A DNA stretch of 34,246 nucleotides from Cyanobacteria bacterium SBLK (GCA_017746715.1 JAGHZQ010000018.1:1-34246), one strand, 5' to 3'; counted from the stretch's first letter, positions 1 through 9,089 are shown. The notes: generated from the sequence alone by a model not told the origin. Made by a program: numbers and translations.

Positions 1-3000
1 ATAGTTCTTTTGAGCAATCTCCAAATAAGACTGTTTCCCTAACACCTCACTCTTACTCAAAGTCCCCGACCAGAGGACATTCCCCACAGGCGAATTGAGG
101 AAAGCCTGAGATTCGTTAGGAGAGCGATCGCGCACCGTCACCCTGACCGACTCATAATCATCATAAAGATACTGACTCAATAGAGAAGCCGCCGCCGAAG
201 ACTTACCCACCAACACGGGAGTCGGCTCATCATTCACCAACAGCGTACCCGGAGGCATCGTCGGATAGAAAAGAGAATTCCAAATCGTCGCCGGCGCTCC
301 CCCATCCTTCTCCCAATGAAGCACCGCACTCGCCTCACCCCCCGGATCCACAAAATCCAACTGGAAATTATACTTTTGTCCAGCCTTCAGAGAAATGCTT
401 TGACTGATATCCCCATAGTAAACATCATCAGCAAGGAGATTCCCATTCGCATCTGGAGGAGTCCCATGCCACTCCCCATCCATCACCAACTGACCATTCA
501 CCCACAAGCGCGCCTTCCCATCCAGCTCCTTAAACGAAAACTTATACTCTCCATCCTCCGGTGCCTTAATCTGTCCCGTATAGCGAATGCCAAACTTATC
601 CGCCTCCACATTCAGCCGCACCTCATCATCAAGCCAGCTATCATCCCACAACGGGCCCTTATAATCCCAATCCTCATAAACATTATCAACAAACTTCGCA
701 TAAGCGAGATTGCTAAACGTCGTCCCATTAAAATACTGAGCGTAAAGTCCCGTTCCGGGCGGCTCATCTCCCGATGCCGGCGGTGGCTCATTCGTCGCGG
801 GATCCACTGGGTCGAATGAAGGCCAATTGATGCCCCAGTCGCCGCCAGTACCACCACCGGTGCCACCACCGGTGCCACCACCGATACCCCAACCCGTCAA
901 CCAACCCCCCGAAATGCCTGCGCTCTGCCGCCTTCCATCGGGAGAAGTCACCCCAATATCAATCGGCGGACCTCCCTCATTTTCCGGCGTATCGGGCCAA
1001 GGAGGAGAACAAGGAGAAATCGAGGGCATCTGCATCTGAAAATCGATCGCCCCTGCCGGCAGCAACAAAGAGAAAGAGTTATTCTCGGGTTCAGTGCTAA
1101 AAGTCTCTCCGTTAACGATGAAAGTCGCCCCAAAAGGAAGATTAGTATCGAAAGTGTATACTCCGGGTTGTTGGATATCCAATACATCCGACCAATCCGC
1201 CGTCACGGGCGCGCACTCGGGTCGGTCATCATCTCCCACGGGAGTCTCGGGTTGTTGTGCCGAGAAGAATTGGGAGGGGATGGCGGCGAGGGTTTGGGAA
1301 GGACTTTCCCACAGGAGTTTTAACTGAGCATCTCCGGTTTCATCCTTATATTCCACCTGAACATCATACTTGCGACCTGCTTCCAAGGGAAACGGGATCG
1401 TGCCCGATTTATCGACACTGCTATTGCTATCTCTCCAATTGTTGATAATTGAATGCCAAACCCCCGCATCCGGGTCGCGAATCCACACCCGCGTTCCCCC
1501 ATTGGCGCGTGTTTTCAGTTTAAACTCTTCACTGTAAGGCGCTTCTAATTTTCCGTTGAAGCGAATCGACCAGCCATCGGGAGGCACGGCCCAATTATTG
1601 ACGCTATTGTGTTCCCATTCAAAATCGAGAGCGGGGGACACCCCTTCCCAATACTGCTCCCCTTCGAGTTCCGAGTTGGGGAAATAACGGTGAAAGATTC
1701 CCGTTCCCGGGGCTTCGGGTTGCACGGGATAGAGATATTTGTTCTCGATCACCCGTCGGGTTTGGGTGGAGTTCTCCCACAGCAATTCCAAATCCGCTTC
1801 TCCTTCCTCTTCTTGGAATTCGACTTTGAGATCGTACTTTTGTCCGGCTTCCATAAACACCGAAGCATTAGCGGTTTCGAGTTGGGAGGTATTGGGGTCG
1901 TTTTCCCAAGCATTGATTAATCTCTGCCATTCTCCATCGGGATGCCGCCACCAAAGGCGCACCTTGCCGTCGGCACGGGTGAAGAATTGGTAGTTATCGC
2001 TGCTGGGGGCTTTGACCTGCGCCGTCCAAATCCCCGACCAGTTATCTCCTTGGATTGCCCAATTGTTGGGAGAACCCGCTTCCCAATCTCGGTCGGCAGG
2101 AATCTCGTGGAAGACTTGGCGCAAGCGAGAAAAATCGCGATCGAGGTAGTAGCGCGCGTGTACTCCCGTCCCGTCTCCAGCTTCGCTGACCTCTCCGGGA
2201 TGAAGGTAGCGCGAGGGGACGACCTGCCGCGTTTGCGTGGGGCTTTCCCACAGCAGTTCGATGTTAGAATCCCCTGCATCGTCTTGATACTCGACTTTGA
2301 TTTTGTATTCGCGACCCGCCACGAAGGGAAAGGGCACTGTTCCAAAGCGATCTCTCGTCCCGGTTCCGGTGTCTTTGTCCCAGCCTTTGACGACTTCGTG
2401 CCAAGTTCCCCCATCGTCTTCGAGCCAAACTCGCGTGCGACCGTCGGCGTGGGTTTGGAACTGATAGGTTTCTGAGGTGGGGGCTTCAATTGTTCCGGTC
2501 CACAGGCTCGAATGCCCGTCTAGGGATGTTTCCCAAGGGGCGGCGGCTCCCCAATCATAGTTCAACTGACCGACTGCGTTGTATTCGCGGCGCAGGCTGC
2601 TGAAATCTTGTTCTCGATACTCTCTCACTTTTAACCCCGTCCCATCCGCGTCTACGTTGGGTTCTTTGCTTGGTTCTGCGGGGGAGAAGTATTGGGGCGG
2701 AATTGTTTCGGGGGTGGGGGAGTGTCCGTCCCACAAGAGTTGGAAGTTGGAGTTCCCCGTATCGTCTTGATATTCGATTTTGATTTCGTACTGGCGACCT
2801 CCGACTAAGGCGATCGCTCCCCGGCGATCGCGCGTCCCTTCCCCTGTCTCTTCATCCCAACCTTTGACCACTTTGCGCCAAACCCCCCCATCGTCTTTAA
2901 TCCAGACTCGCGTGCGACCGTCGGCGCGGGTGGTGAAGTTGTAGGTTTTGGTGTCCGGTGGGGCGATGAGTCCCGTCCATCGGATTGAGTGTTTGTCGAG

Positions 3001-4557
3001 TGCGACTCCCCAGGGTGCTTCTCCCCAGTTCAAGTCGGTGGGGGTTTCTATCCGCTCGTAGGCTGGTTTGCCGAAGTCCGCGTCGTGATAGTAGTATCCT
3101 TTGAGTCCGGTTCCGTTTTGTTCGACGGTGATGCTTTCTCCATTGAGGTGGATTCGGGCGCGATCGCTTTCTCCTTGTAGGGCGATGAGTTGCGCGGTTT
3201 CGAGTTCTCCCCCGGTTGCCAAACTCGCAAAGATTTCCCCTTCATCCCCCGGTGCGTCTTCGGTTTCCAATTTCACATCGAGGAAATGTCCCAATTCTTC
3301 CAATAAGACCCGACCGATGATTTCCGGGTTCTCCAGATGGCTTTCGACGAAGGTATGGGAGAGATAGATCGTATTGCTTTCGATGCCAAAACCCGCGTTA
3401 GCATCGCCTAACTCTCCTCGGGTGAGAATTTGAATGGGGGGAAAGTCTTGTCCTGCGACCAATTCGACGATCGCTTCCCTTGCTGCTTCGACTTCGACGT
3501 TCTCCCCAAAGGTCAATTGCATTTTCTCGCTAAAGTCCTCGTGATGGGCAAATTCCCACAATTGCTCGGCGGTCTGATTTACGGCTTCGGTTACAGTTTC
3601 TCCCCAATCTTGGCGATCGCTCAGAATCAGAATTTCTCCCCCATCCCCAGCAACGGGAAGCGGGTCATCTACTTTCACATAATCGAGCAATTCCTGCCCC
3701 AATTCCGTCTCTCGCCAATCGCGATCTTCGGCGATGACCTCATCGAGTTCGATGGCTTCTCCTTCTGCCCCTTTGACCCGAAAAATAATATCGTTGTAAT
3801 CGCGATCGCTCTTCCCATCCACGCGCAAATCTTCAAATACGAAAGTTTGCCCGCTCCCATCCACATCGGCAATCTGTCCCGCTTGCAACCCATCATCGGG
3901 GTTGGCGGTACTCAGGGAAAATAGGGGACGCTTGGCCCCGCCAATATCGGGATTGTCGAATACCTCCTCGACTTCTCCTTTGGGGACTAACATCGCCCCA
4001 AAGCGATCGCCCGGACGCATCTGAAACGTTTTCGTTCCCGCATACTCCCCCCGATTAAAATTCCCCTCGCCGAAATTCCCTTCAAACTTCGCCCCTTCGT
4101 CGCGATCGCTGATGACAATACGACCCCATTCCGAATCGGAAAGCGATCGCCGCGTCGCTTCTTGGATAAATTCTCTCGATCCCGGCTCGTATTCTTCCAT
4201 CCCCTCCAAGCTAAATATTGCCAGTTCTCCTTCATAGCCGCCGCCGTCGTAAAGGAACTCAAATTCTACTTCTCCTGATTCTCCCACCTCAAACGTCCCG
4301 GATGTAAAGAGTTCCGGGATTTCATCCGTCCCTTGGTCGGTCGCGTCTAAAGCGGCCAGCCAGGGCAAATCTACCCCATCCAATATCGCTGGGTCGGGCA
4401 TATCTTCACCACCATCAATCAGAGCACTCGGCGTTAAGATCGGTTCGAGAATGAAGGCTTTAAAGTCATCGCTCAATTGCTTCTCGCGACGAGCATGCGC
4501 TTTATTAGAGGCGATAGATTTTGGTGTTTTGCCAAGGAGACGAGCCAAGAAATTCAT
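1..4557 (-). CDS. Large PA14-repeat / DUF4114 surface protein (3' end beyond window)
   Basis: An open frame runs from ATG at 4557 to the left edge (about 1,519 codons) without a stop, so the C-terminus is missing. N-terminal residues 1-50 show no signal peptide. Residues ~90-265 resemble DUF4114, ending in the acidic motif DRDYNDIIFRV. Near residue 420 is LLEELGHFLD, an HExxH-like motif whose first His is Glu, so it is probably not a working zinc site. Five PA14-like beta-sandwich modules start near residues 484, 641, 797, 952 and 1270; the first four are about 156 residues apart, with recurring RTRVWI-type and WESPTQT-type segments. A Gly-Thr linker of GGGT repeats (nt ~850-890) precedes the fifth. 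PA14 modules typically bind carbohydrate or act in adhesion, so a secreted adhesin or matrix protein is likely. Leaderless giant cyanobacterial proteins of this kind often use type I secretion, but the C-terminal signal that would show it lies outside the window. Confidence 0.85.
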   Translation of the reverse strand, partial: MNFLARLLGKTPKSIASNKAHARREKQLSDDFKAFILEPILTPSALIDGGEDMPDPAILDGVDLPWLAALDATDQGTDEIPELFTSGTFEVGESGEVEFEFLYDGGGYEGELAIFSLEGMEEYEPGSREFIQEATRRSLSDSEWGRIVISDRDEGAKFEGNFGEGNFNRGEYAGTKTFQMRPGDRFGAMLVPKGEVEEVFDNPDIGGAKRPLFSLSTANPDDGLQAGQIADVDGSGQTFVFEDLRVDGKSDRDYNDIIFRVKGAEGEAIELDEVIAEDRDWRETELGQELLDYVKVDDPLPVAGDGGEILILSDRQDWGETVTEAVNQTAEQLWEFAHHEDFSEKMQLTFGENVEVEAAREAIVELVAGQDFPPIQILTRGELGDANAGFGIESNTIYLSHTFVESHLENPEIIGRVLLEELGHFLDVKLETEDAPGDEGEIFASLATGGELETAQLIALQGESDRARIHLNGESITVEQNGTGLKGYYYHDADFGKPAYERIETPTDLNWGEAPWGVALDKHSIRWTGLIAPPDTKTYNFTTRADGRTRVWIKDDGGVWRKVVKGWDEETGEGTRDRRGAIALVGGRQYEIKIEYQDDTGNSNFQLLWDGHSPTPETIPPQYFSPAEPSKEPNVDADGTGLKVREYREQDFSSLRREYNAVGQLNYDWGAAAPWETSLDGHSSLWTGTIEAPTSETYQFQTHADGRTRVWLEDDGGTWHEVVKGWDKDTGTGTRDRFGTVPFPFVAGREYKIKVEYQDDAGDSNIELLWESPTQTRQVVPSRYLHPGEVSEAGDGTGVHARYYLDRDFSRLRQVFHEIPADRDWEAGSPNNWAIQGDNWSGIWTAQVKAPSSDNYQFFTRADGKVRLWWRHPDGEWQRLINAWENDPNTSQLETANASVFMEAGQKYDLKVEFQEEEGEADLELLWENSTQTRRVIENKYLYPVQPEAPGTGIFHRYFPNSELEGEQYWEGVSPALDFEWEHNSVNNWAVPPDGWSIRFNGKLEAPYSEEFKLKTRANGGTRVWIRDPDAGVWHSIINNWRDSNSSVDKSGTIPFPLEAGRKYDVQVEYKDETGDAQLKLLWESPSQTLAAIPSQFFSAQQPETPVGDDDRPECAPVTADWSDVLDIQQPGVYTFDTNLPFGATFIVNGETFSTEPENNSFSLLLPAGAIDFQMQMPSISPCSPPWPDTPENEGGPPIDIGVTSPDGRRQSAGISGGWLTGWGIGGGTGGGTGGGTGGDWGINWPSFDPVDPATNEPPPASGDEPPGTGLYAQYFNGTTFSNLAYAKFVDNVYEDWDYKGPLWDDSWLDDEVRLNVEADKFGIRYTGQIKAPEDGEYKFSFKELDGKARLWVNGQLVMDGEWHGTPPDANGNLLADDVYYGDISQSISLKAGQKYNFQLDFVDPGGEASAVLHWEKDGGAPATIWNSLFYPTMPPGTLLVNDEPTPVLVGKSSAAASLLSQYLYDDYESVRVTVRDRSPNESQAFLNSPVGNVLWSGTLSKSEVLGKQSYLEIAQKNY

Positions 4558-4757
4558 GACTTTCTGAAGAATGAGATAAAAGAAGTCCGAGCGAACCCAC
4601 CTTCACAGTTGAAGAAAAATCCGTTCTGAAAAATATCTTATCTGCAAAGAAAATAAAATAAAATCCCACTTATTGCTTGATAATTTCCGCCAAATCGCAG
4701 TTTTTTATAAAAACATAAGTCGATAAACTGTCAAAATAATCCTTAAGAGTTAGAAAG

Positions 4758-4865
4758 GACTTACGCAGTGTCATACAATTTTGTCCCCCTAGCCCCTCCC
4801 ATCTAGAGAAGATCGGAGTTAAAGTTCTCCAAAGTTGGGGAATTTAAGATGCGGATGCGTAAGTC
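4758..4865. mobile_element. Decayed MITE-like element with 10-bp terminal inverted repeats
   Basis: The ends GACTTACGCA (4758-4767) and TGCGTAAGTC (4856-4865) are exact reverse complements enclosing a 108-bp non-coding segment. The interior has a C-rich tract (TTTGTCCCCCTAGCCCC) and a G-rich tract (AGTTGGGGAATTT). I recall termini of the ACTTACGCA type from cyanobacterial insertion sequences and MITEs, but could not check. No clear target-site duplication is visible, which fits an old, non-autonomous copy. Confidence 0.55.
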
Positions 4866-5060
4866 TTATTGTAAAGACTCAAAAAAGGTAATAAAAGAGA
4901 AAAAAGAAAAACTTAAAAAACTTCTTAATCCAAGCTGCAGAATTAGACTCTTTTCCATGTCCCGAACTCACTCTCTATTCACTTTTTGTAAATGGTATTA
5001 CAATGTTTTGCAAACAACTTGAGTATTGGGAAAGCGCAACCCACTAAATGTCACGAGGGG

Positions 5061-5094
5061 TCTCCCGCTAGAATCTCCGATTTAGCGGTGAGAG
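5061..5094. terminator. Hairpin downstream of receiver-phosphatase gene, possible terminator
   Basis: CCGCTA (5065-5070) pairs with TAGCGG (5083-5088), and the stem extends with flanking TCTC and GAGA across a small mismatch. It lies about 90 bp past the stop of the gene at 5182-6327. No T-tract follows on either strand, so intrinsic termination is uncertain. Confidence 0.3.
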
Positions 5095-5181
5095 AACGTC
5101 ACTAGAAATCTGAGCGATCGTACATCAGTCGCGACACGTTCTGCGTTTGCGAAGGCGTGGAAACTTCCTCTCAGAAAACCC

Positions 5182-6327
5182 TCAATCAAACTGCACTTCA
5201 ACTAGAGAAAGATCGTCATCAAAGCGATCGCTGATACTAATCTCTTTTACCCGCTCGATAATCCGATCCAAATGGCGATCGCTATTCTGACAATACAATT
5301 TCAACTCTTCAATAAAATCATCCAATCCCCACATCCCCCCATTGGGAAGATCCAACTCGTAAATGCCATCGCTAAATAGATACAAACTGGCAGAATTATC
5401 GATCTTGCAAGTATGTTCGTCATAATCGGCATCTGGGAACATCCCGACGGGAAAACCGGGCGCTTTTAATGCTTCCGCTTGGATTGCTTCTTTCCCATTC
5501 GGATTGGGAGAAAGTAAAATTGCTGGAGGATGTCCCGCACTCGAATAAACCAATTGCCGCGTTGTTTTATTATAAACCCCATACCAAATGGTAAAATATT
5601 TATCATTGCGCTGGGTCATTTGAAAGGTTTCATTTAACCCCCGCAAAACATCGCTGGGCTTGCGATAATTGACCTGTAACAATTGCTTCGATCGCAATAA
5701 ATTAATCACCGACACCGAAGGCAAAGCCGCTCGCAAACCGTGACCGGAAACATCGAGCAAATACATCACCAAATGCTCGTCATCCAACCAATAAAAATCA
5801 AAACTATCCCCCCCCAACTGACTCGAAGGAATAAAACGCACGTCAATCTCAATATCCGATTCCTTCAGGGGTTCCGGCAAAATAGAACAAACATATTCAG
5901 CCGCTTCTGCTAATTCCGTTTCGAGAATTTGTTTTTGCTGTTGCAAATCGCTGCTGAGTTGGTGCAACCGCAACCCCGATCGCACTCGCGCTTGTAACTC
6001 AAACATCTCGATGGGCTTGCATAAAAAGTCATCAGCCCCCGCATCCAAACCCTCCACCCGGTCTTCTACGGAACCTTTCGAGGTGAGCAAAATAAAAAAG
6101 GTCGTGGAAAGTTCCGGGATGGACTTAATATGAGAACAAACTTCAATGCCATTCATGCGCGGCATGACCCAATCGCAAATCATCAACGCTGGCGCGAGTT
6201 CCTTGGCCATCGCCAAACCTTCCGCGCCATCGCTCGCGACGGAAACTTCATAACCTCGGTTAGTCAAAGTACGCTTGAGCAACAGTTGAATCGCAGGGTC
6301 GTCATCAACGATTAAAATTAGAGCCAT
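5182..6327 (-). CDS. Response regulator with PP2C-type (RsbU/SpoIIE) phosphatase output
   Basis: The 381-residue protein has an N-terminal receiver domain (about 1-120) with the acidic pocket DDD at 8-10, phosphoacceptor Asp52 in CDWVMPRMNG and Lys104 in CKP. A short coiled coil (about 120-145) leads to a PP2C-like SpoIIE phosphatase domain (about 150-381). Metal-binding motifs are visible: LGGDSFD (Asp174), DVSGHG (Asp192), FSDGI (Asp320) and FDDDLSLVEV near the C-terminus. Proteins of this build dephosphorylate an anti-sigma-factor antagonist (STAS) protein in response to phosphorylation of the receiver. The gene is divergent from an RsbW-like kinase at 6635-7087, the natural opponent in such a switch. 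No STAS partner or sigma factor is in the window, so the regulated target is unknown. Confidence 0.92.
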   Translation of the reverse strand: MALILIVDDDPAIQLLLKRTLTNRGYEVSVASDGAEGLAMAKELAPALMICDWVMPRMNGIEVCSHIKSIPELSTTFFILLTSKGSVEDRVEGLDAGADDFLCKPIEMFELQARVRSGLRLHQLSSDLQQQKQILETELAEAAEYVCSILPEPLKESDIEIDVRFIPSSQLGGDSFDFYWLDDEHLVMYLLDVSGHGLRAALPSVSVINLLRSKQLLQVNYRKPSDVLRGLNETFQMTQRNDKYFTIWYGVYNKTTRQLVYSSAGHPPAILLSPNPNGKEAIQAEALKAPGFPVGMFPDADYDEHTCKIDNSASLYLFSDGIYELDLPNGGMWGLDDFIEELKLYCQNSDRHLDRIIERVKEISISDRFDDDLSLVEVQFD

Positions 6328-6634
6328 AGCGGTGCGATCGTTCGGATAATATCAACCAAAAGAGCAACTCTGACACCTTTCCCCATAGAGAAAATTGTAA
6401 CTATTCGGAAAGCAAAGTCAAAATTGACTCTTACTATAGGTTTAGCTTCATAAACAAATTCTATAATATTGGAGAATTACCGCCCCAGACGTTAAAATTT
6501 CAGGGGAATTTTCCATTTTTCTTTATTCTATTGGTAACAGAAATAAAGAAGACTAAAGAATTTTGTTAAAATTTTTACCAGTTATGCCAATTTGTCAAGG
6601 GTGTTGAATTGCGATCGCAGAGGACAATAAGCTG
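6328..6634. other. Divergent promoter region of the partner-switch pair
   Basis: This 307-bp AT-rich spacer separates the divergent phosphatase and anti-sigma kinase genes and should hold both promoters. The stretch 6480-6600 is especially AT-rich. I could not assign reliable -35/-10 pairs. An AGAGGAC ribosome-binding-like sequence at 6619-6625 serves the right-hand gene. Confidence 0.5.
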
Positions 6635-7087
6635 TTGGACGAACAAAAATTTTCTCTCCGAGTTTCGACGGATTTAAAACAATCCCATCAAGTTCAAGCA
6701 TGGTTTGACAAGAGTTGTGCTTCTGTTATCGAAACCGATCGAATCCGGTGCAAGCTCGCCTTAATTGAAGCCTTTACCAACGTCGTGCGCCATGCCCATG
6801 AAGAATTGTCGCAAGATACTCCCATAGATTTAGAAGTAACCCTCTCTCCCTACAAATTGGAACTGCGAATCTGGGATTTTGGTATCCCATTCGATTTTGA
6901 CAATCGCCTGCGCGCGGCTTTAAAGACCCTCGATGATGCCGACGGTTTGACCGGAGGAGGGCGAGGACTGCTGATCATCTACCAGGGAATGGATTCGGTC
7001 GTCTCCAAGCGCACGGAAGACGGACGCAATTGCTTGTTGATGATCAAACACCTCGCCCAAGATGACGAGGAGGGAGAGAGAGGGTAA
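6635..7087 (+). CDS. Anti-sigma regulatory factor (RsbW-like serine kinase)
   Basis: The 150-residue protein is a stand-alone HATPase domain. The N-box is EAFTNVVRHAHEE, the G1-like box is WDFGIPFDF, and the glycine-rich G2-like box is GGGRGLLII. In RsbW/SpoIIAB-type kinases these bind ATP and the protein either holds a sigma factor or phosphorylates a STAS-domain antagonist. The start is TTG at 6635: an in-frame TGA lies at 6605, no ATG intervenes, and AGAGGA sits about 10 bp upstream. It is divergent from the receiver-PP2C gene, which strongly suggests that the two form one partner-switching pathway. The C-terminal tail (DDEEGERG) is acidic. Confidence 0.88.
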   Translation: MDEQKFSLRVSTDLKQSHQVQAWFDKSCASVIETDRIRCKLALIEAFTNVVRHAHEELSQDTPIDLEVTLSPYKLELRIWDFGIPFDFDNRLRAALKTLDDADGLTGGGRGLLIIYQGMDSVVSKRTEDGRNCLLMIKHLAQDDEEGERG

Positions 7088-7138
7088 ATCAATGCAAAAT
7101 TATCAATTCAAAATTCAAAATGATTGCCGCTTCACTCG

Positions 7139-8176
7139 TTACCTCTGAGGCGGAAAACCGGGTCTTCTGCGAGGAGGGGGATAGGGGCGATCGCGGCGAT
7201 CGGGCCGCTGCTGGCCGTTATTTCTACCGCCACCACTACTGGGCGGTCCTTTGCGAAAGCTGCGATCGGGGATTCCGCGAAAACAGCGAGAAACAAAAGG
7301 AAATTCTTCGGTAATGTAATAGTGATAAATCCCTTGGGGGTATTCCGGCGTGATACCGACGCGTCCATTGCACTCATCCAAATCCCCCAATCCCGCAATG
7401 TATTCAAAATCTTGGGTAAAAGTGCCGTCGTAAGTGCCGTTGGGTCCTCCCGATCGCCTGCCCGATTTCAAGCGATAGCTCGATCGCATTTTCCGAACCC
7501 CGCTACCGGGATCTTTCGCATTTTGATAACCGTAAGCCCCATATATGGGAAAGCCATCCGCCGCATAACCCACAAGCTGGAGGTCGCCGCCCAAATTGTC
7601 AATTAAGCCTTCAGGCAAACCGTGATAGTGATACATGCCACCGGGTTGAACGTGAGCGTTATTTCCATCTATTCCCAGATTGAGTTGGCCCGAGAGTGCC
7701 TCATAATTCCAATCGGCTTCCCTCGCGCCCCGTCCTCCCGATCGCCGTCCCGAAGCCGTCCAATATTCAGCTGTTCCGGGTTCGAAAGGAATACCATTTA
7801 CCGCAACGCCAAATAACATCCCATTGCCTGAAGTCGGGCGGTTATTCTGCTTCGGATTGAGGGGAACGCGGAAAGAATGATTTTGACTGGAAATCGAGTG
7901 AGGATTGCCGCGATTGGGAAACTGACCGGTTTGATGGTCGGGAATGCCATCCGATTCGATGATGCGATAATTTCCTTCCGTTTTGATATTGACTCTTTTC
8001 TCATGAGAATGGTCGAGATCGGATTGATGGGAATGGGAATGGTCGTGGGAGGGTTGCGATCGCTCTCGAATTGCTGGAGAAATTTTCGCCTTTAATCCTA
8101 CGAGTATCATTGCCAAAGACGCTCCCAGTACGAGGAAGGCAACACCCGCCCGCCATTGTTTGAGGTACTTTTTCAT
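7139..8176 (-). CDS. YHYH-domain protein, membrane-anchored or secreted
   Basis: The 345-residue protein begins with a basic N-terminus and a hydrophobic segment (about 10-29), a signal peptide or anchor. A His-rich stretch (HDHSHSHQSDLDHSHEK, about 44-60) follows, which could bind metal ions. The central domain contains MYHYHGLPEGL and GIYHYYIT, the hallmarks of the YHYH family (usually extracytoplasmic, function unknown). Other typical features are NGMLFGVAVNGIPFEP and GYAADGFPIYGAYGY. The C-terminal 50 residues are low-complexity, rich in Arg, Gly and Pro. It converges on the anti-sigma gene, with about 50 bp between the stops. Confidence 0.85.
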   Translation of the reverse strand: MKKYLKQWRAGVAFLVLGASLAMILVGLKAKISPAIRERSQPSHDHSHSHQSDLDHSHEKRVNIKTEGNYRIIESDGIPDHQTGQFPNRGNPHSISSQNHSFRVPLNPKQNNRPTSGNGMLFGVAVNGIPFEPGTAEYWTASGRRSGGRGAREADWNYEALSGQLNLGIDGNNAHVQPGGMYHYHGLPEGLIDNLGGDLQLVGYAADGFPIYGAYGYQNAKDPGSGVRKMRSSYRLKSGRRSGGPNGTYDGTFTQDFEYIAGLGDLDECNGRVGITPEYPQGIYHYYITEEFPFVSRCFRGIPDRSFRKGPPSSGGGRNNGQQRPDRRDRPYPPPRRRPGFPPQR

Positions 8177-8264
8177 CGCTCGAGCAAAAACTTGGTTTGG
8201 CCTTCTCTAATTTAGCTTAGGGGCTTTTCTGGCGATCGTGGGAAGAGCGATCGCCGTCCAGTAG

Positions 8265-8292
8265 GGTGTCGTTAGCGACAGCGTAACGCACC
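8265..8292. repeat. Interspersed palindromic repeat (GGTG...TAACGCACC)
   Basis: GGTG (8265-8268) pairs with CACC (8289-8292), and CGTTA (8270-8274) pairs with TAACG (8284-8288), with one bulged T and a 9-base loop. Sequences of the form GGTGCGTTAGC...GCGTAACGCACC are scattered widely in cyanobacterial genomes. This copy lies in the spacer between the YHYH and PEP-CTERM genes, close to two HIP1-like sites. Confidence 0.5.
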
Positions 8293-8358
8293 GATTGTTC
8301 GCTTGTGAAGAACTGCTTTACAATTGTGCGGTTATGTGACAGAATCCCTAATCATCTC

Positions 8359-8991
8359 TTACTTTTTCTTTCGCAGAGAAACAGTACCGAGAGCCAGAGA
8401 ACCTAAAATTCCTAGGGTTGCTGTGGGTTCGGGGACGGGTTCTGGGTCAGGGTTAAACCCTTCTATGCCGTCTGTGTCGGCTACGAATGCCAAGACGGGA
8501 TCGTTGAAACCATTTTCCCAGACTAGCTCTAGAGAGGTTTTTACGTCTTCCAAAGCTCCCAAAACTGTTCCCGAGTAGTTTTCCTCAGTTGGGGATGCAC
8601 CGGAGAAACTTCCGAAACGGTTGCCTATTCCAGTTGTTGGGGTCAATTCAGGTAAGAGAATCGTGTCGAAAATGGTATTTCCGGGCAAAGTGTCTATTAA
8701 AAGTGAGGAAATAGTTTTTGTTCCTGTATAGGAAAAAATCCAAGCCCCAAAGTTTGTGTTGCCAGCTATAGACAAATCCCAACCCGTACCGCTTGCTGCA
8801 CCCGAATCTACTCCCGTAGCTGCCCAAATGCCCATCTCAGACGAACCATTCTCAAAACTTACTGTAACTTCTATTCCAACCATGTCCGCACCAGTGATAT
8901 CGCTGATAAAACCGAAAGCTTTTGCAGGAGAAACAGTAGCAATAGGCAATCCTACAATCGCACAACCCAAACAAAAATTAAAAATTTTCAT
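8359..8991 (-). CDS. PEP-CTERM sorting-domain protein
   Basis: The 210-residue protein has an N-terminal signal peptide (about 1-25, ending SPAKA) and a C-terminal tripartite sorting signal: VPEP near residue 187, a hydrophobic helix, and a basic end RKKK. That signal is recognised by exosortases, and a cyanoexosortase gene is in this window at 15063. The middle is a Gly/Ser/Thr-rich domain with few charges, typical of exported PEP-CTERM proteins; no catalytic motif was recognised. The gene is divergent from the TPS-CHAT exoprotein across a 159-bp spacer, which suggests shared control. The ATG at 8991 is the only good start; an AAGGAG sequence lies about 25 bp upstream, farther than ideal. 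Confidence 0.9.
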   Translation of the reverse strand: MKIFNFCLGCAIVGLPIATVSPAKAFGFISDITGADMVGIEVTVSFENGSSEMGIWAATGVDSGAASGTGWDLSIAGNTNFGAWIFSYTGTKTISSLLIDTLPGNTIFDTILLPELTPTTGIGNRFGSFSGASPTEENYSGTVLGALEDVKTSLELVWENGFNDPVLAFVADTDGIEGFNPDPEPVPEPTATLGILGSLALGTVSLRKKK

Positions 8992-9073
8992 ATTTTTTAA
9001 TGACAGAAAAAACTTGCTCCTTTAATTTAACTCTATACCAAAAAATCATAGCAATTATCATAAAAAAACTATG

Positions 9074-9089
9074 AATTTTATATAAAATT
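9074..9089. promoter_or_regulatory. Perfect AT palindrome in divergent promoter region
   Basis: AATTTTATATAAAATT is a perfect 16-bp dyad lying midway between the divergent PEP-CTERM and TPS-CHAT genes. It could be an operator or simply overlap a TATAAA-type -10 element. A TTGACA hexamer lies nearby at 9111-9116, but I see no well-spaced -10 for it. Function is unproven. Confidence 0.3.

Larger units (their letters stand above)
4558..5181. other. AT-rich spacer without a gene
   Basis: No credible coding frame was found. The spacer lies between the 3' end of the receiver-phosphatase gene and the start of the PA14 gene, both on the minus strand, so it should hold the PA14 promoter. It contains the MITE-like element at 4758-4865 and a hairpin at about 5061-5094 (CCGCTA/TAGCGG with outer TCTC/GAGA). 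A run of A-rich sequence (4870-4925) lies between them. Confidence 0.6.

Noticed and set aside
1917..2489. Long overlapping frames on both strands within the PA14 gene
   Set aside because: They lie inside the coherent PA14 repeats in other frames and reflect the repeat composition, not separate genes.
7088..7138. AATTCAAAATTCAAAAT stretch between convergent genes
   Set aside because: Simple short AT repeat common in cyanobacterial spacers, no hairpin or other signal.
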